This document shows positions 1 through 4,969 of a DNA stretch of 6,448 bases, one piece after another. The DNA comes from Alteromonadaceae bacterium (lineage in GTDB: Bacteria; Pseudomonadota; Gammaproteobacteria; Pseudomonadales; Oleiphilaceae). A model generated the notes under the pieces. That model did no database searches. It had not been told where the DNA came from and was given only the letters and a program-made list of their open reading frames with translations. Positions within the stretch are counted from its first letter, which is position 1. Each line of letters begins with the position of its first letter. The stretch spans positions 1-6,448 of the forward strand of contig JABXHG010000515.1 in the NCBI GenBank assembly GCA_013393545.1. Reading direction: 5' to 3'. The position numbers and the translations under genes were made by a program.

Positions 1-84
1 GCGCCGCGCCGGCACGCCTTTTTCCCCGATGCGCGGCGAAAAGGTGGCGGGAGAATATGGGCGGTTAAAAGAGGGGGGGGGCAA
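1..84. other. Unresolved left boundary: GC-rich inverted repeat, possible attC/attI end, nine-G run
   Basis: No complete gene is visible here. CGCCGCGC at 2-9 and GCGCGGCG at 31-38 form a perfect 8-bp inverted repeat with a 21-base loop. GTTAAAA at 64-70 resembles the GTTRRRY right end of an attC or attI, which would place the cassette cut between 64 and 65. No matching left half can be seen because the window starts here. A run of nine G occupies 73-81. The reading frame of the following acetyltransferase stays open to base 1, but its upstream residues (arginine/glycine-rich) do not look like a real protein N-terminus. This may be the end of a preceding attC or of attI; the sequence does not decide. 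Confidence 0.3.
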
Positions 85-135
85 ATTAGGGGGTGGCGCA
101 GGGACGATTACCTAAACACTGACGGTGATCCAAGG

Positions 136-501
136 GTGAAACGGGATAGCGCCAACGGCTGGCTTGCGGCACCTTATGGGGGTGACCGCCGCCCCCGAGA
201 AACCGTCGAGCGCATGATTGCTGGCTCCATCTGCTTCAGTCTTTACCGTGGTGCCATGCAAATTGGTTTTGGGCGTGCAGTAACCGATGGCGCTACGTTT
301 ACTTGGGTCGCGGATATTGTAGTTGAGCCAGATTTTCGGGGCGCTGGACTGGGGCAGTGGCTCATGGAGTGTTTGGTTTCGCACCCAGCCATAAAGGGAA
401 CTCAAATGGTGTTGCAAACCCGAGATGCTCAAGGGTTGTACGAGAAGTTTGGCTTCTCTGGAAATAGTGCTCTCATGAGCACCAAAGTCACTGATTTATA
501 A
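136..501 (+). CDS. GNAT N-acetyltransferase, N-terminus uncertain (likely begins near base 85)
   Basis: This is a GNAT-fold acetyltransferase, predicted to move an acetyl group from acetyl-CoA to an unknown amine substrate in the cytoplasm. The acetyl-CoA loop is at residues 68-73 (R-G-A-G-L-G), after the strand VADIVVEP, and the usual C-terminal LYEKFGF is at 101-107. GTG at 136 is the only conventional in-frame start, but it is not preceded by a well-placed ribosome site. Family-like sequence continues upstream in the same frame (WRRDDYLNTD just before it), which matches the usual N-terminus of cassette-borne GNATs. Starting from ATT at 85 would give 138 residues, close to family length, with a G-rich tract just upstream. 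So either ATT is a rare start, or an ATG was lost and the gene is damaged. It is the only cassette here without its own attC; the stop TAA lies seven bases before the next cassette. Family call is confident, the start is not. Confidence 0.75.
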   Translation: MKRDSANGWLAAPYGGDRRPRETVERMIAGSICFSLYRGAMQIGFGRAVTDGATFTWVADIVVEPDFRGAGLGQWLMECLVSHPAIKGTQMVLQTRDAQGLYEKFGFSGNSALMSTKVTDL

Positions 502-507
502 TAAAAT

Positions 508-515
508 GTTATGCA
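508..515 (+). other. Cassette junction G|TTATGCA without an upstream attC
   Basis: GTTATGCA at 508-515 is the exact reverse complement of TGCATAAC at 1043-1050, the start of the next cassette's attC. This fixes the left edge of the second GNAT cassette at 508|509. Only seven bases separate it from the stop codon of the first GNAT, so there is no room for an attC. Either the first cassette's attC was deleted, or the second cassette was inserted at a secondary G|TT site. The two genes now form one unit ending in a single attC. Confidence 0.7.
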
Positions 516-528
516 CAGGGAGAGATAG

Positions 529-1062
529 GTGCCATTGTTTGAAACAGAGAGGTTGATTGCAAGGAAGCTGTCCCATCAAGACGTTCCGATGCTCACCGCA
601 ATGCTCAGTGATCCAGAAGTCATGAAGTTCTCAGTCCGTGGAGTTTGTGACGAAGAAGCTACCCGAAAATTCGTTGATTGGTGCCTTGAGTGCTACGCCT
701 CTCATGGGATAGGGCCATGGGCATTGTGTGAGAAAGAATCAGGGAATTTTATCGGCTTCTGTGGCGTTGGGCCGGAGATGGTTGGCGATGTTGAGGAGAT
801 CAACCTAGGTTATCGTCTGGCGCGCAGGTTCTGGCATCAGGGGTATGCGACAGAAGCGGTAAAAGGTGTTCTCCGGTATGCTTTCGACCAAAAACACTGT
901 GAGTCGGTAATTGTTATTATCGAGCCGGAGCATACAGCTTCCGTCAGGGTCACGGAGAAGGTCGGGTTCGAAGACTATACGATTCGAGAGTTCCATGCCC
1001 GACCTGTGCGGGTGTATCGAATGTCGTGCGACGACTGGGCACTGCATAACAAATTGTTGTAG
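529..1062 (+). CDS. GNAT N-acetyltransferase, RimJ/RimL type (Acetyltransf_3)
   Basis: A 177-residue acetyltransferase of the RimJ/RimL-like branch. Members acetylate protein N-termini or small amines using acetyl-CoA; the substrate here cannot be told. Typical features are ETERLIARKL at residues 5-14, NLGYRL at 92-97, the acetyl-CoA loop at about 103-109 (HQGYATE) and ASVRVTEKVGF at 137-147. Start GTG at 529 is chosen because AGGGAG at 517-522 is six bases upstream and the family's N-terminal motif follows at once. The cassette edge at 508|509 puts this start 20 bases into the cassette, as usual for integron genes. The last six codons and the stop lie inside the attC, so the C-terminal tail is encoded by the recombination site. 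Length is normal and no key residue is obviously missing. Confidence 0.88.
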   Translation: MPLFETERLIARKLSHQDVPMLTAMLSDPEVMKFSVRGVCDEEATRKFVDWCLECYASHGIGPWALCEKESGNFIGFCGVGPEMVGDVEEINLGYRLARRFWHQGYATEAVKGVLRYAFDQKHCESVIVIIEPEHTASVRVTEKVGFEDYTIREFHARPVRVYRMSCDDWALHNKLL

Positions 1063-1142
1063 TGCGTTTCGGGCCTGGCGGCCCTACACCGGACGCCTAC
1101 TACGCTGCGCTCCGTAGTCGCCGCTAAACAAAAGCGTTATGA
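1043..1142 (+). other. attC: attC recombination site of the second GNAT cassette (about 100 bp)
   Basis: The left end TGCATAAC (1043-1050) and right end GCGTTATG (1134-1141) are the inverted simple-site ends of an attC, with the integrase cut expected between 1136 and 1137. Internal inverted repeats are GGGCC/GGCCC around 1070-1085 and ACTACG/CGTAGT around 1100-1119, giving the folded single-strand form that integron integrases use. It separates the second GNAT from the DUF2971 gene and overlaps the GNAT stop codon. Confidence 0.85.
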
Positions 1143-1168
1143 ATTAATTACGAGAAAGATAGCCTAGT

Positions 1169-2014
1169 ATGTCGGACGAGGACGAAATTCAGCGGTTCGA
1201 TCAGGACCACCCTTGGCCACACGACGACGGTGTGACCTCCCTCTTTAAATTTTCGTCGGTAAATCGAGACAAAATTTCTCGACTTGAACAACTGTTCTGT
1301 GAGGGCAAGCTTTATCACTCAACACCAGATCAATTTAATGATCCATTTGAGTGTAAGCCCCATTTTAATTGGCCGAAGGATCCTAAGAAGGTCGCCGAAA
1401 TCCGAAAGTATTTAACTCAGGTTTTGCGACGAAACGGAACCTCTTGGAAAGAGGCAAAAAGACTTGTAGCGAACAGCATGCGGCGTCCCGGGTTTATCCA
1501 CGAGTCTATTTATAAATCAGCTGAGCACTCGTTTAACCGGGCCAGAATTTGCAGCTTTACAACAAGCAACAAAAACCTCTTGTTCTGGGCCCATTATGCG
1601 AATTCCCATAAAGGCTTTTGTGTGGAATATGACGCTAAGATCCTTCCAATTAGCTATTCATTTAAAGTGAAGTATGTAGATGAATATCCGGAAATCGAAT
1701 ATCCGACCCCAGATGGCAAACGAGCTCTATGCCCGGCTTTGATGAAATCTACCGCCTGGAGCTACGAGGAGGAATACAGGAGCATTTTTATTCCTGGTGC
1801 TGAGAGGCAAGCAAAGCATGATGGGAGTAGCTTGATTCTTACCGGATCGGAGATGAAAAATATATATTTCGGAGCCAAGATGACTGATGATGATAAGGCT
1901 CTAATCGAAAATTTAGTAAACAAGGGACCGTTTACCGCGAAACTCTGGGAAAGTAATTTATCAAGAACATCCTTCGAAATTGAGTTTTCGCCATATGAGC
2001 CGGGAATTTCATAA
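1169..2014 (+). CDS. DUF2971 family protein
   Basis: A 281-residue soluble protein with all hallmarks of DUF2971: an N-terminal LFKFSS (25-30), LYHSTPDQFNDPFE (48-61), the central block ICSFTTSNKNLLFWAHYANS (127-146) followed by HKGFCVEYD (147-155), and the late K-x3-W-x-YEEEYR motif (193-204). The family is common on mobile DNA and sometimes sits beside defence genes, but its biochemical role is not established to my knowledge. ATG at 1169 is 32 bases after the cassette cut at 1136|1137; the ribosome site is weak (GAGAAAG is too far upstream to be ideal). The stop TAA overlaps the first bases of the cassette's own attC. No signal peptide or membrane segment is visible. Length looks complete. 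Family assignment is confident, function unknown. Confidence 0.9.
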   Translation: MSDEDEIQRFDQDHPWPHDDGVTSLFKFSSVNRDKISRLEQLFCEGKLYHSTPDQFNDPFECKPHFNWPKDPKKVAEIRKYLTQVLRRNGTSWKEAKRLVANSMRRPGFIHESIYKSAEHSFNRARICSFTTSNKNLLFWAHYANSHKGFCVEYDAKILPISYSFKVKYVDEYPEIEYPTPDGKRALCPALMKSTAWSYEEEYRSIFIPGAERQAKHDGSSLILTGSEMKNIYFGAKMTDDDKALIENLVNKGPFTAKLWESNLSRTSFEIEFSPYEPGIS

Positions 2015-2093
2015 CAATCGCAGGCACGGCGACGGCTTTTTCATTCCGGCTTCGCTTACATTCCAAAGCCGCGCATGCTGCGGGCGTTGAGTG
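2008..2093 (+). other. attC: attC site of the DUF2971 cassette (about 85 bp)
   Basis: The left end TTCATAAC (2008-2015) is the exact reverse complement of the cassette's own start GTTATGAA (1136-1143), which confirms the cassette limits. The right end is GGGCGTTGAG, with the cut expected between 2086 and 2087. Inner arms GGCTTT (2035-2040) and AAAGCC (2065-2070) can form the central stem. The DUF2971 stop codon lies within the left end. Confidence 0.85.
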
Positions 2094-2113
2094 TTTACCA
2101 GGAGTATCGATCA

Positions 2114-3013
2114 ATGAGTGAGTGGGCAGAATTGATCAAGGCAATCGCAGCTTTGTTATGGCCTGCTTTTGCGTTCACTTTCATTTTTTTGTTTAAACGC
2201 CGTTTGGGCGAGGCTATTGCCAGGGTCAAAAAGGGAAAATTTCTGGGGCAAGAAGTTGAATTGAACGACTCTCTCATCAGCCTGCAAAGGTCGGCCTCTG
2301 AATTGTCTGAAGAGGTTGCAGCCATACCAGTGCATAGAGACGAATCATTCGAACCCAAAGCAGAGAACCACGCTATCGAGTCAGAGACGGATGTAATCAA
2401 GTTGGTCATCCATGAGGCGTCACGCTCTCCAACTGCAGCTTTGATTTTACTTGCTGCAGAAATAGAGAGGGAGGCAAAACAAGCTTTAGCGACTATGGGT
2501 TTACTTGATGGACGGAAACACGTTCCCTTAGCCACTGCTATCCGTGAACTGGATGCGCATATGGGCTTGCCTAAACACATATCGAGCAGCCTGAAGCTCT
2601 TCTGGGATACTCGAAGTAAGCTTGTTCACGGTGGCCAGACGGAAGAGCGTAATGTGTTGAGTGCCATAGATTCTGGCATTTCCATTCTCAAATCGTTACA
2701 GGCCATCCCACGTGAGAAAAGCGTTGTTCTCTATCCAACGGTGGCCGTTTATTCCGATCCTGAGTGCACTACTGAACTGAAAGGTGTTAAGGGTGTAATT
2801 CTTGAGACTAGGTCTCCGGGCGGAGCACGTACCTCAAGAAGAATCTACCCTTCTACCCGGACGCATTTTAAGAAAGGGAAGCAAGTCTCTTGGGAATGGA
2901 ATTTACAAAATGTGTGGAATCAAGCTTGGTATCGCGACCCTGAATCAGATGAGATAAAGTCTGCTTGGCACAGTGCTGGAGAGTTCATTGGCCGACATCT
3001 GGATGAGTTGTGA
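2114..3013 (+). CDS. Membrane-anchored protein with HEPN-like R-x4-H motif (DUF4145-like) and unknown C-terminal domain
   Basis: A 299-residue protein with three parts. Residues 7-28 form one transmembrane helix, followed by a basic, charged stretch (KRRLGEAIARVKKGK), so the rest probably faces the cytoplasm. Residues 95-200 are a helical region that resembles DUF4145/HEPN-type domains and contains R167-S-K-L-V-H172, an R-x4-H motif of the kind used by HEPN ribonucleases. Residues 205-299 form a separate beta-looking, tryptophan-rich domain I do not recognise. ATG at 2114 is chosen because GGAG at 2101-2104 is well placed. An in-frame ATG at 2075 lies in the previous cassette's attC, before the cassette cut at 2086|2087, so it does not belong to this cassette. 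The R-x4-H motif alone does not prove RNase activity; many DUF4145 proteins have no known function. An RNA-cleaving or abortive-infection role is inference. Confidence 0.75.
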   Translation: MSEWAELIKAIAALLWPAFAFTFIFLFKRRLGEAIARVKKGKFLGQEVELNDSLISLQRSASELSEEVAAIPVHRDESFEPKAENHAIESETDVIKLVIHEASRSPTAALILLAAEIEREAKQALATMGLLDGRKHVPLATAIRELDAHMGLPKHISSSLKLFWDTRSKLVHGGQTEERNVLSAIDSGISILKSLQAIPREKSVVLYPTVAVYSDPECTTELKGVKGVILETRSPGGARTSRRIYPSTRTHFKKGKQVSWEWNLQNVWNQAWYRDPESDEIKSAWHSAGEFIGRHLDEL

Positions 3014-3081
3014 CACCCAACAAGGCGTTGCAGCGGATGGTGCACCTTCGGCACACCACCGCTGAACGGCGGCGTTCGGAG
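3014..3081 (+). other. attC: attC site of the HEPN-like cassette (about 66 bp, compact)
   Basis: The left end CACCCAAC (3014-3021) pairs at 7 of 8 bases with the cassette start GTTGAGTG (2086-2093). The right end GGCGTTCGG places the cut between 3074 and 3075. Inner boxes GTTGCAGCGG and CCGCTGAAC pair except for one extra G, the unpaired extrahelical base typical of attC sites that sets strand choice. The centre is a short hairpin (TGGTG/CACCA). This is the most canonical attC in the window. Confidence 0.92.
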
Positions 3082-3089
3082 TCTTACAT

Positions 3090-3893
3090 ATGAGTGAGCT
3101 AACCTGTTATTGCTGTAACAAACCAGCTTACTAATGCGAAACTTTGTATCCGAACACCGGTCAACGCAATTCCCGAAAGATTATCTACGAACTTAACCTA
3201 TTGATTTATCGTTGAAATAACGAGTTTTCGGTATTTTTCAGTCGATATATTTAAGTGTTCGGCTACTTTGTTACCCATTAGTATGGGCAAGGCGATCACG
3301 TTCCGCCGAAGAAACTCTTTCCAAAAGGCTCGTTTTCAACAAAATCACCAATAATAGTCCCGTCATGCAGTGAGCATAATGAGAGCCTGTCCAATGCGGA
3401 CGAATATCTAAAGTTTGTCTTGGCCTCGTCTTCCAAGCTGGTACCTTTTGATGTGCAACAAAGCACGGTGCGAGGTGTGGTCCGGATGCTGAAGAAGAGA
3501 AGCAGCACCATCGACCGCTACGGATTGGAGCTGCAGGGAGATAAGGTGCGGCTGGATGGCTCCGCTCCGATAAATTATGACTTGCTGGATAAGGCAATAG
3601 AAAAAATCGCGAGAGGCCTGTACTTTCACCATTCCGAGAAAACGCGAAAGCTTCTGGGTAAGTTGTATGTTTTTCCGCTCTTCCTTGGGGTAAGCCCTCT
3701 TGCCACAAGGGAAGAGGGCGAAAAAATACGGCATATAGCTCGACTCACGGAGCTAGATATACGGGAGCGTGGGATGATTACTGTTTATCCCGACGTTTTC
3801 TCTTACCAAGTTATCGAGTCGAGCAAGATTGCTGTTGTTAACATGGTTATCTACGGGGATAGAATTATATCGGTGATGGGCGAAAGAGCCTAA
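3090..3893 (+). pseudogene. HNH-like (treble-clef) cassette gene interrupted by a MITE at codon 14
   Basis: ATG at 3090, 16 bases into the cassette, begins MSELTCYCCNKPA and then meets TAA at 3132, inside an inserted element. After the element the frame resumes at 3284. Removing 3131-3281 plus one TA copy joins the parts in frame (Tyr14 is rebuilt as TA+T) to give a 216-residue protein reading KPAYGQGDHVPPKKLFPKG. That sequence fits a zinc-ribbon/HNH-type family: a Cys pair (C6 and C9, with C8 also present), D18-H19, and C42-x2-H45-N46 (PSCSEHN), followed by DEYLKFVL. Intact relatives would be putative metal-dependent nucleases; that activity is inferred from motifs only. As it stands only a 14-residue peptide and, at best, a C-terminal fragment from a weak TTG at 3420 could be made; the fragment lacks the metal-binding motifs. 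The gene is therefore inactive unless the element excises precisely. Confidence 0.88.
3131..3281. mobile_element. 151-bp MITE with about 27-bp terminal inverted repeats and TA target duplication
   Basis: The ends CTAATG and CATTAG are exact inverted repeats, and the similarity extends over about 27 bases with 6 mismatches, ending in a fully matching CCGAACAC / GTGTTCGG block (about 3150-3157 and 3256-3263). TA at 3129-3130 and TA at 3282-3283 is the target duplication; deleting one copy restores an open frame exactly, which proves the borders. The element is AT-rich, carries no gene and has a small internal hairpin (TCGTT/AACGA, 3209-3223). A TA duplication points to an IS630/Tc1-mariner-type transposase acting from elsewhere; the parent IS cannot be named from here. 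Confidence 0.9.
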
Positions 3894-3906
3894 TTGGGAG
3901 TGACAA

Positions 3907-3992
3907 TGCCGAACAAGCCGCTGAACCCGACGCCAGAAAGCTCTAGCGGCGCTTCGCGGTCGGTTCGGCGCTGGCGCGGGTTAGCGGCAACG
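3907..3992 (+). other. attC: attC site of the HNH-like cassette, split by a MITE at its recombination core
   Basis: The left end TGCCGAAC (3907-3914) matches the cassette start GTTCGG (3074-3079). Inner boxes GCCGCTGAACCCG (3916-3928) and CGGGTTAGCGGC (3978-3989) pair with one extrahelical G, and the centre has CGCCAG/CTGGCG arms. The right end originally read GGCAACGTTAAATG, but after GTT (3992-3994) a MITE begins and the rest (AAATG) is now at 4165-4169. Both junctions keep a GTT triplet, so whether the site still recombines is unclear. Confidence 0.85.
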
Positions 3993-3994
3993 TT

Positions 3995-4161
3995 GAGGCT
4001 GTAGGAAAAGGTCGAAGGCCTATTTTGAGTCGAAAACGGTCAATAAATGAACTAAAAATTGGGCCTATTCTTGAAATCTGGAGCACTTATGATTGAAAAC
4101 ACTTCCAGATTTTACGTAGGAACGCGATCGGACAAATGGGCGGGACTTTTTCTACAGCCTC
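3995..4161. mobile_element. 167-bp MITE inserted in the attC core (GTT duplicated)
   Basis: The ends are GAGGCTGTAGGAAAAG at 3995-4010 and its near-perfect inverted copy, ending CTTTTTCTACAGCCTC at 4161 (15 of 16 positions match). GTT at 3992-3994 and 4162-4164 flanks it; if the outermost base pair is not counted the duplication could be CGTT. No coding sequence is present. A 9-bp inverted repeat lies inside (AAATCTGGA 4074-4082, TCCAGATTT 4104-4112). Removing it joins the attC directly to GTTAAATGT, the proper start of the last cassette. The ends recall GGCTGTTGAAAAAG-type ends of some IS families (IS1182-like, from memory), which is only a hint of its parent. Confidence 0.8.
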
Positions 4162-4203
4162 GTTAAATGTTCATCGTGCCGTTCCGTGACGTGAAATCTT
4201 CAA

Positions 4204-4216
4204 ACAGTTAGACTGT
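4204..4216 (+). repeat. Small perfect inverted repeat ACAGT-TAG-ACTGT before the candidate RNA
   Basis: ACAGT (4204-4208) and ACTGT (4212-4216) flank a three-base TAG loop, four bases upstream of the 5' arm of the candidate RNA. It could be a first hairpin of the RNA or an operator-like site next to the promoter. No convincing sigma70 promoter could be picked between 4163 and 4220: TATACG at 4216 lacks a good -35 and would start transcription inside the 5' arm. Confidence 0.4.
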
Positions 4217-4220
4217 ATAC

Positions 4221-4353
4221 GTCTTTGGGTGTGTCAGTTCTACTGGCCACTCACTTGTGAGTGCAACTAATACTGAAGAGCTTGTCTCTTAGGTGCTTGC
4301 GCGCCTTGCCCCGCTAGGGGTGTTAACCTTGTAACTTTTAGACACCCAAAGAC
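4221..4353 (+). ncRNA. Candidate structured RNA of the SLATT-RT system (retron/DRT-like), possible template RNA
   Basis: The leader of the last cassette is about 210 bases long, far longer than in the other cassettes. GTCTTTGGGTGT (4221-4232) and ACACCCAAAGAC (4342-4353) form a perfect 12-bp stem enclosing 109 bases. Inside, in order, are CAGT/ACTG (4235-4245), CACTCA/TGAGTG with loop CTTG (4248-4263), AAGAG/CTCTT with loop CTTGT (4276-4290), AGGTGC/GCGCCT with loop TTGC and one G-U pair (4291-4306), CCCC/GGGG with loop GCTA (4309-4320), and a weak GTTA/TAAC (4322-4335). A multi-branched RNA closed by a long stem just before an RT gene is the plan of retron msr-msd RNAs and of RNAs of several defence RTs. 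ATTTTTT follows the closing stem (4355-4361). No long open frame is present. The exact ends, the promoter and its use as an RT template are inference. Confidence 0.65.
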
Positions 4354-4372
4354 CATTTTTTAAGGAAGACTG

Positions 4373-4969
4373 ATGGCATTTTCAGACAACGTCTGGTGGA
4401 CAAGAAAGGCAAGAATTCAGGCGGAAAAGAGGCTCTTAGCAAATTCGTTTCAATCTCAACTGCTCCTGCTTTGGTATTCATTTTTTGGTGTTGCTGCTTC
4501 GATTTACTATTTGAAAATCGATGACCAAGGCGCTCTGAATAACCTTTCAGGTATAAGCTGGGTTGTTTATTCTGTTCTTGTGCTCTGTATGTCGGGTTTT
4601 ATTTCTGGCTTATCTTTTAAAGAAAGAGCTGGGCTAATCAAAGAAAGTTATGAAGCTCTCCAGTTGATATATCAAAGGTCAAGATCAGATAATTGCGAAA
4701 TTGATGTAATAGCTAAAGATTATGAAAAAGTCCTAAGCTTATGTGAGAACCATAACGATCACGACTATTTCTTAGCTCTCTGCCTTGAGTATGTTACGAA
4801 CAGAAAGCCTGTCAATAAGGAAACAGGACTAAAACCAGACCTTGACCGCGGTCCAACTTGGTATCATTGGCTAAGTTTGTCATGGTGGACCTTTAAGAGA
4901 TACTTAATGCTTGGTTCACTCTATGCTCTTCCTATTGTTTTGTTTTTTGGTTTAGAGGCATTTCTGTGA
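4373..4969 (+). CDS. SLATT-domain membrane protein (SLATT_5-like), predicted effector of the RT system
   Basis: A 198-residue membrane protein. It opens with the SLATT signature W-x-R-K-ARI-x-AEKRL (9-21), then a hydrophobic helix at about 29-47, a second at 61-82 (WVVYSVLVLCMSGFISGL) followed by FKERA, and a helical region with the tail motif WYHWLSLSWWTFKRYLM. A third hydrophobic segment occupies 177-198. SLATT proteins are known as two-helix membrane effectors of nucleotide- and nucleic-acid-sensing conflict systems; a SLATT branch is known to be paired with reverse transcriptases. The predicted job is to permeabilise the inner membrane once the RT/RNA part detects infection. ATG at 4373 follows AAGGA (4362-4366) at good spacing. 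It lies 19 bases after the candidate RNA and overlaps the RT gene by four bases. Low GC sets it apart from the first cassettes. Confidence 0.85.
   Translation: MAFSDNVWWTRKARIQAEKRLLANSFQSQLLLLWYSFFGVAASIYYLKIDDQGALNNLSGISWVVYSVLVLCMSGFISGLSFKERAGLIKESYEALQLIYQRSRSDNCEIDVIAKDYEKVLSLCENHNDHDYFLALCLEYVTNRKPVNKETGLKPDLDRGPTWYHWLSLSWWTFKRYLMLGSLYALPIVLFFGLEAFL

Noticed and set aside
2..38. Hairpin at the window start as an intrinsic terminator
   Set aside because: The loop is 21 bases and no T-run follows the right arm; an attC or attI remnant is more likely.
2075..2113. ATG at 2075 as start of the HEPN-like protein
   Set aside because: It lies in the preceding attC, before the cassette cut, and GGAG is placed for ATG 2114 instead.
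112..2580. Minus-strand frames opposite the GNATs, DUF2971 and the HEPN-like gene
   Set aside because: They are shadows of coding strands with family motifs; none has a ribosome site or domain of its own, and cassette genes here all point right.
3271..3734. Minus-strand frames of 71-145 codons opposite the HNH-like gene
   Set aside because: They mirror a better supported plus-strand frame, run across the MITE border and show no recognisable protein features.
3420..3893. A 157-residue gene starting at TTG 3420
   Set aside because: The frame is open further upstream to the MITE border and joins MSELTCYCCNKPA across the element; it is the broken C-terminal part of a larger gene, not an independent one.
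4216..4221. TATACG as a -10 promoter box for the RNA
   Set aside because: There is no acceptable -35 at 16-18 bases, and the start would fall inside the 5' arm of the 12-bp stem.
4296..4309. CTTGCGCGCCTTGC as an alternative template (9-base unit)
   Set aside because: Most of it is in the AGGTGC/GCGCCT hairpin, so it is less likely to be single-stranded than 4324-4335; not excluded.
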